Assembly (NCBI GenBank): GCA_029974875.1
Contig: JARKQP010000049.1
Location: forward strand, 1-11,929
Length of the DNA stretch: 11,929 nt
From: Mobilitalea sp.
Lineage (GTDB): Bacteria; Bacillota_A; Clostridia; Lachnospirales; Lachnospiraceae
Reading direction: 5' to 3'
Shown here: positions 5,394-11,929 of the stretch, piece after piece
Layout: every line of letters begins with the position of its first letter
Position numbering within the stretch: position 1 is the stretch's first letter
The notes under the pieces: generated by a model
Databases searched by the model: none
The model's input: the letters and a program-made list of their open reading frames with translations, nothing else
Told to the model about the DNA's origin: nothing
Position numbers and translations under genes: made by a program

Positions 5394-7379
5394 ATGAGTG
5401 AAATATTAATCTTTGCGGGTACGGCGGAAGGAAGAAGCCTGGCGGAGGAACTATCCGGCACCGGAATCCGGATTCATGTCTGCGTGGCGACGGAATACGG
5501 AGAGAAGCTCCTTCCAAAGGGTGAGCACATAACCGTTACCTCATCAAGGCTGGATGCAGAGGAAATGAGACAGCTGATGGAAGTCCGGCAGGTGTCCCTG
5601 GTAATCGACGCTACCCATCCATATGCAGTAATCGTATCGGAGAATATCGAAAAGGCCTGCAAGGAATCAGGAAAAGAGTATCTAAGACTGCTGCGGGACA
5701 GCCTTAAGTCAGAAAACGAGGATATTCTTTACCTGGAATCGGTAGAGGAGGCGGCGCAGTATCTGAAAGCCACCGAGGGAAATGTTCTTCTTACCACCGG
5801 CAGTAAGGAACTGGCAAAGTACACCTGTGTTCCTGATTACAAGACCCGTCTTTATGCCAGGGTATTATCTACACCGGAGGTTGCGGCGCAATGCGCGGAG
5901 CTTGGCTTTGAAGGAAAGAATTTGATCTGCATGCAGGGTCCCTTTTCGGAGGAGTTAAATTATGCCATGCTAAAGCAAATCGATGCCAGGTATTTAGTGA
6001 CCAAGGAATCAGGAAAAGCCGGAGGCTTCCTTGAGAAAATCAATGCTTCCATCCGTGCGGGGGCTAAGATGATTGTCATCGGGCGGCCGGGGAAGGAAGA
6101 GGGAGTGTCCTACTGGGAATGCCTGAAGCTGCTGATGGAACGCTATGGACTAAAGCTAAAACAGCATATTACGTTGGTGGGAACCGGTATGGGCTCCCCG
6201 GGGAATATGACCATAGAGGCGGCAGGGGCTTGCGGGAGGGCAGATCTTCTGATCGGGGCCGGCCGTATCTTAGAGATTTTAAGAGCTTATCATTGTCCGG
6301 TCTTCGAGTCATATAAGGCTGCGGAAATCGCTGGGTTTATTCAGGAGCATCCGCAGTACAAGAATATTGTAGTTGCATTATCAGGGGATACCGGATTCTA
6401 CAGCGGCGCAAAAAAACTGCTGGAGGAGCTTAAGGATTATGAGGTCACAGTATTGCCTGGGATCTCTGCCTGTATCTATTTATGCGCATTACTGAAAACC
6501 TCCTGGGAGGATGTGGGGTTCTATAGCATCCACGGCAGGGAGGAGAATATCCTGCATGGGATCAGGACACAGGAAAAGGTATTTACCCTGCTCGGAGGAA
6601 GGCAGGGGGTGAAGGAGCTTTGCCGGAAACTGATAGATTATGGATACCCGGAGGTTACTCTTTCCGTAGGTGAAAGGCTGTCCTACCCGGAAGAAAGGAT
6701 AGTGGTTGGAGCACCGGTTGAGTTACTGGAGCAGGACTTCTCAGAGCTTTGTGCCGTGTTGGTAGAGAATCCGGCGGCAAGGAATTCGGTAATCACCCAT
6801 GGGCTGCCGGATGAAGCCTTTATCCGTGGTAAGGTTCCGATGACGAAGGAAGAGGTCAGGAGTATCTCCCTTTCAAAAATGAGGTTAAGAAGAGAATCCG
6901 TAATCTATGATATCGGAGCCGGTACCGGATCGGTAGCGGTGGAAATGGCACGGCTGGCGGACAAGGGAAGGGTATATGCCATTGAGAAAAAAGAAGAGGC
7001 AATTGGGTTAATAGAAGAAAACAAAAGGAAATTTGCCGTGGAAAACCTGGTCATTACCCAGGGAACAGCACCGGAGGCAATGAAGGAGCTTCCTGCACCG
7101 ACCCATGCCTTTATTGGCGGAAGCTCAGGAAATCTAAGAAGTATATTGACCCAGCTGCTCGGCCGCAATCCTGGGGTGAGGGTGGTGATCAATGCCATAG
7201 CCTTAGAGACGGTGGCGGAGGCTACCAGCGCCTTGAAGGCTTTGGGAATTGAAAATGCGGAATTTGTGCAGGCATCGATTTCGAAAGCCCAGACCCTGGG
7301 AGCCTATCATATGATGATGGGTCAGAATCCGGTATATATTATAGCATTTTCAGGAGGTGGCGAGGCTGAAGGAAATTAG
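5394..7379 (+). CDS. cbiJET: Trifunctional CbiJ-CbiE-CbiT fusion: cobalt-precorrin-6A reductase / C5- and C15-methyltransferases
   Basis: One uninterrupted 661-residue frame carries three enzymes in series. Residues 1 to about 252 are CbiJ, the NAD(P)H-dependent cobalt-precorrin-6A reductase: FAGTAEGR 7-14, ATHPYA 73-78, TTGSKEL 134-140, QGPFSEELN 181-189 and TKESGKAGG 203-211. Residues from about 257 to 465 are CbiE, the cobalt-precorrin-7 C5-methyltransferase: LVGTGMGSPGNMT 261-273, SGDTGFYSGAK 330-340 and LPGISA 354-359. Residues from about 468 to 655 are CbiT, the decarboxylating C15-methyltransferase: GLPDEAFIRGKVPMTKEE 470-487, the SAM-binding IYDIGAGTGSVAVEMA 504-519 and GGSSGNL 575-581. 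CbiE-CbiT fusions (CobL type) are well known; a preceding CbiJ on the same chain is less usual. The three domains catalyse three consecutive steps, from 6A to 6B to 7 to 8. I chose the ATG at 5394 behind AAGGAAGGTG over a GTG at 5337. I see no convincing internal ribosome site at the domain joints. Confidence 0.95.
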   Translation: MSEILIFAGTAEGRSLAEELSGTGIRIHVCVATEYGEKLLPKGEHITVTSSRLDAEEMRQLMEVRQVSLVIDATHPYAVIVSENIEKACKESGKEYLRLLRDSLKSENEDILYLESVEEAAQYLKATEGNVLLTTGSKELAKYTCVPDYKTRLYARVLSTPEVAAQCAELGFEGKNLICMQGPFSEELNYAMLKQIDARYLVTKESGKAGGFLEKINASIRAGAKMIVIGRPGKEEGVSYWECLKLLMERYGLKLKQHITLVGTGMGSPGNMTIEAAGACGRADLLIGAGRILEILRAYHCPVFESYKAAEIAGFIQEHPQYKNIVVALSGDTGFYSGAKKLLEELKDYEVTVLPGISACIYLCALLKTSWEDVGFYSIHGREENILHGIRTQEKVFTLLGGRQGVKELCRKLIDYGYPEVTLSVGERLSYPEERIVVGAPVELLEQDFSELCAVLVENPAARNSVITHGLPDEAFIRGKVPMTKEEVRSISLSKMRLRRESVIYDIGAGTGSVAVEMARLADKGRVYAIEKKEEAIGLIEENKRKFAVENLVITQGTAPEAMKELPAPTHAFIGGSSGNLRSILTQLLGRNPGVRVVINAIALETVAEATSALKALGIENAEFVQASISKAQTLGAYHMMMGQNPVYIIAFSGGGEAEGN

Positions 7380-8838
7380 AAATTCTGACAAAGGGATGGC
7401 CGGATCCATGCTACAACTGCATAATGCCCCAAGCTCCGTAAAGGGCATGGAGGCGGGGCTGGGACTGCCCAGGATTATGATTGGCGGGGCTTCCAGCGGA
7501 AGCGGAAAAACACTGGTGACCTGCGGAATCCTGCGTGCCTTCCTTAACCGGGGGTACAAAGTGTCATCCTTTAAATGCGGCCCGGACTACATCGATCCCA
7601 TGTTTCATTCGGAAATTATCGGAGCAAAGTCAAGAAATCTGGATACCTTTTTTTGTGATGAGGAGACGGTGAAGTACCTCTTCGGAAGAACTGCGAAGAC
7701 CACTGACTTTTCTGTGATGGAGGGCGTTATGGGATATTACGACGGATTAAAGGGAACCTCTACCCATGCCTCCAGCTATGAGCTTGCAAAAATCACCGGT
7801 ACACCGGTAATCCTGGTCGTTAACTGCAAGGGTATGAGCCTCTCAGTAGTACCGGTCATCAAGGGATTTCTCGAATATAGGAAGGATAGCCGCATTGTAG
7901 GAGTAATCTTGAACCAGATGCCGCAAAAGCTCTATGCCGGGATCAAGGAAGTGATAGAGGAGGAGCTGCCTGTAAAGGTACTGGGGTATGTGCCCTTTAT
8001 CCGGGATCTGGTGATTGAAAGCAGGCACTTGGGGCTGGTTACCCCGGAGAAGGTGGATAACCTTCAGGGAAAGCTGGATGAGCTGGCAAAGGTCTTTGAA
8101 GAAACCCTTGAGCTGGAGGAGATCTGGAACATAGCGGCAGGAGCAGAAGACTTAAGCTATCAAAAGCCTGGGATACCCGTTGTAGAAGGGGATCCGGTGA
8201 TTGCAGTGGCAAAGGATGAGGCTTTTTGCTTTTATTATCAGGATAACCTGGAGCTTCTAAAGGATATGGGGGCATCCCTTGTTGAATTTTCACCGCTTCA
8301 TGATAAGGAGCTGCCCGATGGAATCCACGGCTTGATCCTTGGCGGCGGATATCCGGAATTAGCTGCTGAAAAGCTGAGCGGTAATAGAAGCATGATCCGC
8401 TCCATCAAAGAGAAGCTATTAGCGGGCCTGCCCTGTATCGCGGAATGCGGAGGCTTTATGTATCTGCATGAAGCCATGGAGGATATGGAGAAAAGACGCT
8501 ACCCAATGGTTGGAGCAATTGCCGGGGAAGTGTATAAGACTGATAGGCTGAACCGCTTTGGATATATTACCTTAATATCCAATACGGACCAGATGCTGGC
8601 GGGTGAGGGTGAAAGGGTCGGCGCACATGAATTCCATTATTTTGACAGCACCAGCTGCGGAGACAGCTTTACGGCGAAAAAACCGTTACGCGATACCCAG
8701 TGGGAATGTATTCATGGCAATGAACGGTTAGCGGCAGGCTTCCCCCATCTGTACTATTATTCCAATCCGAAGATACCCTATGGATTCCTGAGAAGCTGCC
8801 TGGAGTATAAGTTATTGGAAGGCGATCCTAATTTCTGA
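7357..8838 (+). CDS. cbiA: Cobyrinic acid a,c-diamide synthase CbiA
   Basis: CbiA uses ATP and glutamine to amidate the a and c side chains of cobyrinic acid. The N-terminal dethiobiotin synthetase-like ATPase domain has the P-loop GGASSGSGKT (residues 43-52) and KCGPDYIDPMFH (73-84). The C-terminal triad glutamine amidotransferase domain has LGGGYPE, the nucleophile Cys364 in AECGGF, and the AHEFHYF block with His424 and His427. The last part is intact and the family length is normal once a leading extension of about 37 residues is set aside. The start is uncertain. GTG 7357 gives the longest frame but overlaps the AGGAGG at 7352-7357, which is better placed for CTG 7366. ATGs at 7396, 7408 and 7447, or at 7477 next to the P-loop, are alternatives. 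The frame overlaps the end of cbiJET. Confidence 0.95.
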   Translation: MARLKEIRNSDKGMAGSMLQLHNAPSSVKGMEAGLGLPRIMIGGASSGSGKTLVTCGILRAFLNRGYKVSSFKCGPDYIDPMFHSEIIGAKSRNLDTFFCDEETVKYLFGRTAKTTDFSVMEGVMGYYDGLKGTSTHASSYELAKITGTPVILVVNCKGMSLSVVPVIKGFLEYRKDSRIVGVILNQMPQKLYAGIKEVIEEELPVKVLGYVPFIRDLVIESRHLGLVTPEKVDNLQGKLDELAKVFEETLELEEIWNIAAGAEDLSYQKPGIPVVEGDPVIAVAKDEAFCFYYQDNLELLKDMGASLVEFSPLHDKELPDGIHGLILGGGYPELAAEKLSGNRSMIRSIKEKLLAGLPCIAECGGFMYLHEAMEDMEKRRYPMVGAIAGEVYKTDRLNRFGYITLISNTDQMLAGEGERVGAHEFHYFDSTSCGDSFTAKKPLRDTQWECIHGNERLAAGFPHLYYYSNPKIPYGFLRSCLEYKLLEGDPNF

Positions 8839-8872
8839 TAAAAGGCATTATTTATTGCTCCGCCCATCATGA

Positions 8873-8901
8873 TTATAGGAAGCAGTACCTGTTTCCTATA
8901 A
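8873..8901 (+). other. Intercistronic stem-loop between cbiA and cbiC
   Basis: TTATAGGAA (8873-8881) and TTCCTATAA (8893-8901) form a perfect 9-bp stem with an 11-nt loop, about 35 bp after the cbiA stop. There is no following U tract, so termination is unlikely. The rest of the 190-bp cbiA-cbiC gap is AT-rich with no convincing promoter. The hairpin resembles the one between cbiH and cbiJET in geometry but not in sequence. A role in mRNA processing or stability is possible but unproven. Confidence 0.55.
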
Positions 8902-9028
8902 CGTGGAAAAGAGTAATAAGGGAACTTTTATTAATCTAATGCAAAAAGGACATAATCATAACAATTATGCTGCTTTACAGTTTTGTAAGTACTTAAATGG
9001 TAGAAATCAGAAAGGCGTGGAGGAAGAA

Positions 9029-9667
9029 ATGAAAATAGAGCTTGAGCAGGTGCTGCCGATGGAAATTGAAAAAAGAAGCTTTGAAATCATCACTCAGGAA
9101 TTGGGAGACAGAATACTTGAGGAAGAAAAAGCTCCTATTATTAAAAGAGTCATTCACACAACCGCGGATTTTGAATATGCGGACACTCTGGTTTTTTCGG
9201 AAAATGTTGTAGCAAAGGCACTGGAAGCATTAAAAAGAGGTGCGTCCATTGTTACGGATACCCAGATGGCCAGGGCGGGCATTAATAAGAAGGTATTGGA
9301 GAAATACGGGGGAGAGGTATTCTGCTTTATGTCGGATGAGGATATTGCAAACACTGCAAAGCAGGAGGGTACGACGAGGGCAACAGCCAGCATGGATAAG
9401 GCTTCTCTGTTAGATAAGGAGTTAATCTTTGCAATAGGCAATGCGCCCACGGCGTTAATACGGCTTTATGAGCTGATGGGGGAAGGAAGGTTAAATCCGG
9501 CCTTAATTATAGGGGTTCCGGTGGGCTTTGTGAATGTAGTGCAGTCCAAGGAGCTGGTGATAGAATCCGGCTGTCCCCACATCGTTGCCAGGGGCAGAAA
9601 GGGTGGAAGTAATGTAGCCGCGGCTATTTGCAACGCTTTGCTATACATGCTGGATAAGGATAGATAG
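9029..9667 (+). CDS. cbiC: Cobalt-precorrin-8 methylmutase CbiC
   Basis: CbiC moves the methyl group from C11 to C12 of cobalt-precorrin-8, producing cobyrinic acid. From the ATG at 9029 the protein has 212 residues, normal for the family. VIHTTADFEY places the catalytic His at position 43, the same number as in the well-studied CobH, which supports this start. Other family blocks are VTDTQMARAGI (75-85), QEGTTRATASM (112-122), AIGNAPTALIRL (135-146), IGVPVGFVNVVQSKE (161-175) and GRKGGSNVAAAI (189-200). GGAGGAAG at 9019-9026 is a close but plausible ribosome site. A longer frame from GTG 8903 would add 42 unrelated residues with no ribosome site, so I reject it. Confidence 0.96.
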   Translation: MKIELEQVLPMEIEKRSFEIITQELGDRILEEEKAPIIKRVIHTTADFEYADTLVFSENVVAKALEALKRGASIVTDTQMARAGINKKVLEKYGGEVFCFMSDEDIANTAKQEGTTRATASMDKASLLDKELIFAIGNAPTALIRLYELMGEGRLNPALIIGVPVGFVNVVQSKELVIESGCPHIVARGRKGGSNVAAAICNALLYMLDKDR

Positions 9668-9793
9668 GCCCGTATTCCATAAGCCGGATTTAGGTTTTGG
9701 GATGAATATGCATGTATATATTCAACGCTATAAGTTTGATGAAGGCCTATGGTACATAAATCCTAGAAGAATAAAAAAGCAGAAGGAGTATAT

Positions 9794-10477
9794 ATGACTG
9801 GAAAACTATATGGTATCGGAGTTGGGCCGGGAGATCCGGAGTTATTAACCTTAAAGGCGGTAAGGCTGATTTCAGAATGTGACATCATAGCCCTTCCAAG
9901 TAAGAATAAGGAGACCTGTGTGGCTTACCAGATAGCGCTGGGGGCATATCCGGGGCTGGACGCGAAGGAATGCATATTACTTGACTATCCGATGACGAAG
10001 GATAAGCTTATATTAGAAGAAAGCCGTAGAAGGAATGAAGAACAGGTAGTTGAAAGGCTGGAGGCTGGGAAAATAATCGTATTTTTAACTCTTGGTGATC
10101 CTACGGTATACTCCACCTATATGTATCTTGACAAGAAGATAAGGGCAAGGGGATATTCGGCGGAAATTGTCAGCGGTATTCCTTCCTTTTGTGCGATGGG
10201 GGCAGCCTTGGGAATATCCCTTGGAGAGGCAGAGGAAGAAATCCATATTATCCCGGCTACCTATGGATTAACCCAAAGCATTGGGCTTCCGGGGACGAAG
10301 GTATTGATGAAGGCAGGCAAGATGCTAAAGGAGATCAAGGAGGCTGCCAGAGAAAAGGAATGCCAAGTATTGGTGGTGGAAAACTGTGGTATGAAGGAAG
10401 AAAGAATCATGAGGGGAATCGATGAAATTCCTGATTCCGCAGGTTATTATACCACTGTAATTATAAAGGGAATTTAG
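9794..10477 (+). CDS. cbiL: Cobalt-precorrin-2 C20-methyltransferase CbiL
   Basis: CbiL is the first methyltransferase after cobalt insertion; it adds the C20 methyl to cobalt-factor II/cobalt-precorrin-2 with SAM. The 227-residue protein has LYGIGVGPGDPELLTLKAV (5-23), ALPSK (33-37), LTLGDPTVYSTYMYL (98-112), VSGIPSFCAMGAALG (126-140) and MKAGK (172-176), all typical of the CbiL/CobI branch. The ATG at 9794 follows AAGGAG (9783-9788) by 5 nt. It is the last gene of the operon although its enzyme acts earliest on the CbiK product. The 126-bp gap before it shows no clear promoter, so it is probably on the same transcript. A strong terminator follows about 70 bp after its stop. Confidence 0.96.
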   Translation: MTGKLYGIGVGPGDPELLTLKAVRLISECDIIALPSKNKETCVAYQIALGAYPGLDAKECILLDYPMTKDKLILEESRRRNEEQVVERLEAGKIIVFLTLGDPTVYSTYMYLDKKIRARGYSAEIVSGIPSFCAMGAALGISLGEAEEEIHIIPATYGLTQSIGLPGTKVLMKAGKMLKEIKEAAREKECQVLVVENCGMKEERIMRGIDEIPDSAGYYTTVIIKGI

Positions 10478-10545
10478 CGGATTATTCCCGATAGGAAAAG
10501 AAAACGGCATAGTAAGATACCCCTGCCTATGTTATTATTATGAAG

Positions 10546-10585
10546 CAGTATGTTCCTTTTGGCTTTTAGGAATATACTGTTTTTT
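10546..10585 (+). terminator. Intrinsic terminator of the cbi operon
   Basis: CAGTATGTTCC (10546-10556) pairs with GGAATATACTG (10569-10579) in an 11-bp stem with one G-U pair and a 12-nt loop, directly followed by T6 (10580-10585). This is a classic rho-independent terminator and marks the end of the cbiD-cbiL transcript. Confidence 0.9.
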
Positions 10586-10668
10586 GTTTTGGTATCTAAA
10601 ATCCATGAACATAGGAGGACAAGAATAGTGTTGGACGATAAACTACATAGGTGATTTTAAATATAATA

Positions 10669-10697
10669 TTGTTTTGGGGGTAGGGAAAGAGTATAAT
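10669..10697 (+). promoter_or_regulatory. Probable promoter of the dehydrogenase-like gene
   Basis: A perfect -10 TATAAT (10692-10697) lies 17 nt downstream of TTGTTT (10669-10674), a weak -35 with three of six matches. A start near 10704 would give a leader of about 115 nt. Another TATAAT at 10662-10667 has no acceptable -35. The gap 10586-10820 is AT-rich and otherwise holds only an 8-codon frame with a good ribosome site (10628-10654) and the leader hairpin at 10724-10748. Confidence 0.45.
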
Positions 10698-10723
10698 ACC
10701 AAATAAAAGAAATAAATAAGGAC

Positions 10724-10759
10724 ATGCTTCAGCAATAACTTGAAGCATTCGAAGCATTC
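10724..10759 (+). repeat. Leader hairpin and tandem 9-bp repeat before the dehydrogenase-like gene
   Basis: ATGCTTCA (10724-10731) pairs exactly with TGAAGCAT (10741-10748) over a 9-nt loop. The right arm belongs to a direct tandem repeat of GAAGCATTC (10742-10750 and 10751-10759), so the left arm could pair with either copy. The element lies between the probable promoter and the start codon at 10821. A regulatory role is possible but not shown by the sequence. Confidence 0.4.
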
Positions 10760-10820
10760 AAAGAAATAAAAGGATTTTCAACGTAAATACAAAGACAAAA
10801 TTATAATTGGAGAGAAGAAA

Positions 10821-11929
10821 ATGAAAGTGGATGTCAACAGATTTAACCTTTTATGCAGCTGTGGAAAAAAGCATGAGATTTCCGTGAAAAACATTGTTAT
10901 TGAGGCCCAGGCAACGAGATACCTGAAGGAAATGATCGGAGAATATCAAAAGCCCATTTTTTTGTGCGACGGGAATACAAAAAAAGCTTCGGAAGGAAGC
11001 CTGGGAGAATATTTTGAGAAATATGACGTACTGGAGCTGGAGGGCGCGGACATACATGCTGATGATAAGCAGGTAGGCTGGGTTCAAAAAAGATTACCTT
11101 CCGGGGCGGATATCCTGATTGCCGTCGGAAGCGGTACAATTCATGACATTACCAGGTATATGGCACATGAGAGGGGGATTCCTTTTATTTCCGTACCTAC
11201 CGCTGCAAGCGTGGACGGATTTGTCTCTACTGTTGCGGCAATGACCTGGCACGGCATGAAAAAGACGATACCGGCAGTAGCTCCGGTCTATGTATTGGCA
11301 GATACAGATATATTTGCGCAGGCTCCATACCGGTTAACGGCCTCGGGAATCTCTGATTTAATGGGAAAATACACTGCTTTGCTGGATTGGAAGGTTTCAA
11401 GCTTTGTTACAGGAGAATATTTTTGTGCTGAAATATATCAATTGGAGTTGGAAGCATTAAGCGAGGTTGAAGCTGTATTGGATAAAATCAGAATACAGGA
11501 TAATGAAAGCATAGCCCCGGAAAAAACGTACGAGCCCATAGTCTCGGAAAAAGCATACGAGCCCATAGTCTCGGAAAAAACGTACGAGCCTATGGAAAAA
11601 TTAATGTATGCGTTGATTTTATCCGGGTTGGCAATGCAGATGATCGGAAATTCCAGGCCGGCCTCAGGAGCAGAGCACCATGTGGCTCATTTCTGGGAGA
11701 TGGAGGTTCTGAACGGTAAATTGGATGCACTACACGGTGAGAAGGTGTCAATCGGGCTCCTTTTATGCCTGGAGCATTATGAAAAAATCAAGCAGGCTAT
11801 CACTGACGGTCAGTGTAAGGTAAATGGCAACAGCGGATTCGAGACGGAAATTTTAATGCAGACCTTTGGACAAAAGGGGCTTTATGAAGGCGTCCTGGAG
11901 GAGAACGGTCAGAACATATTAGAAACTGT
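10821..11929 (+). CDS. sn-Glycerol-1-phosphate dehydrogenase-like protein (AraM/EgsA family), 3' end missing
   Basis: The frame starts at ATG 10821 behind GGAGAG (10809-10814) and stays open to the window edge (369 full codons). It matches the iron-type alcohol dehydrogenase/dehydroquinate synthase-like fold as found in glycerol-1-phosphate dehydrogenases. It begins with CSCGKKHE (12-19), and has a nucleotide-binding VGSGTIHDITRY (102-113) and VPTAASVDGFVS (125-136). The probable metal ligands are Asp179 (SGISDLMGK), His286 (SGAEHH) and His305 (LHGEK). Such enzymes reduce dihydroxyacetone phosphate to sn-glycerol-1-phosphate with NAD(P)H; the bacterial members known as AraM make a lipid precursor. 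A 27-bp tandem repeat adds a charged loop at residues 234-258. The terminator and promoter before it suggest a transcript separate from the cbi genes. The exact substrate is inferred from family likeness only. Confidence 0.85.
   Translation, partial: MKVDVNRFNLLCSCGKKHEISVKNIVIEAQATRYLKEMIGEYQKPIFLCDGNTKKASEGSLGEYFEKYDVLELEGADIHADDKQVGWVQKRLPSGADILIAVGSGTIHDITRYMAHERGIPFISVPTAASVDGFVSTVAAMTWHGMKKTIPAVAPVYVLADTDIFAQAPYRLTASGISDLMGKYTALLDWKVSSFVTGEYFCAEIYQLELEALSEVEAVLDKIRIQDNESIAPEKTYEPIVSEKAYEPIVSEKTYEPMEKLMYALILSGLAMQMIGNSRPASGAEHHVAHFWEMEVLNGKLDALHGEKVSIGLLLCLEHYEKIKQAITDGQCKVNGNSGFETEILMQTFGQKGLYEGVLEENGQNILET
11520..11594 (+). repeat. 27-bp in-frame tandem repeat inside the dehydrogenase-like gene
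   Basis: Two full 27-bp units (11520-11546 and 11547-11573) and a partial third (11574-11594) encode EKTYEPIVS, EKAYEPIVS and EKTYEPM. The units differ at only a few bases, so the expansion is recent. They lie between the predicted Asp and His metal ligands, in what is probably a surface loop between helices of the C-terminal domain. The frame is kept, so the protein can stay functional. Confidence 0.9.

Noticed and set aside
8873..8901. Terminator after cbiA
   Set aside because: The stem is perfect but no U tract follows, so it is listed only as a stem-loop.
8903..9028. 42-residue N-terminal extension of CbiC from GTG 8903
   Set aside because: There is no ribosome site, the encoded residues are AT-driven, and the start at 9029 puts the catalytic His at its usual position 43.
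1..11929. tRNA or rRNA genes, insertion sequences, attachment sites
   Set aside because: No tRNA cloverleaf, rRNA stretch, transposase frame or terminal inverted repeats of an element were seen by reading both strands.

Overview
This window is the core of an oxygen-independent (cobalt-early) cobalamin biosynthesis locus from a low-to-moderate GC Gram-positive anaerobe, most likely a member of the Clostridia and perhaps Lachnospiraceae. The basis for that is the strong GGAGG-type ribosome binding sites, heavy AGA/AGG arginine use, ATG/GTG/TTG starts, consensus sigma-A promoters, U-tract terminators and a CbiK-type chelatase. I cannot name the species from sequence alone.

Layout. On the minus strand, cbiK (957-85) is read leftward from a perfect TTGACA-N17-TATAAT promoter (1031-1003) and ends in a bidirectional hairpin terminator at the window edge (1-55). 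Divergently, a promoter at 1092-1120 starts a long leader with a cobalamin riboswitch (about 1130-1310), a likely switchable hairpin (1362-1391), a second terminator-like hairpin (1422-1459) and an unusual array of seven 18-bp repeats (1472-1597). The plus-strand operon follows: cbiD (1616), cbiF (2725), cbiG (3495), cbiH (4543), a three-domain cbiJ-cbiE-cbiT fusion (5394), cbiA (7357), cbiC (9029) and cbiL (9794). It closes with a strong terminator at 10546-10585. After an AT-rich gap of about 340 bp with a probable promoter, a glycerol-1-phosphate dehydrogenase-like gene (10821 onward) runs off the right edge.

How the genes work together. CbiK inserts cobalt into sirohydrochlorin. CbiL (C20), CbiH (C17 and ring contraction), CbiF (C11), CbiG (lactone opening) and CbiD (C1) then act in turn, followed by CbiJ (reduction), CbiT (C15 and decarboxylation), CbiE (C5), CbiC (methyl migration) and CbiA (a,c-amidation). 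Every step from sirohydrochlorin to cobyrinic acid a,c-diamide is therefore encoded here. Sirohydrochlorin synthesis, cobalt uptake and the late steps (adenosylation, CbiP, CbiB, nucleotide loop assembly) are not in the window.

The most unusual parts are the operon leader (riboswitch with a 9-nt alternative pairing, then the 18-bp repeat array with short open frames), the fusion of three consecutive pathway enzymes, the placement of cbiK outside the riboswitch transcript, and a 27-bp in-frame tandem repeat inside the dehydrogenase gene.
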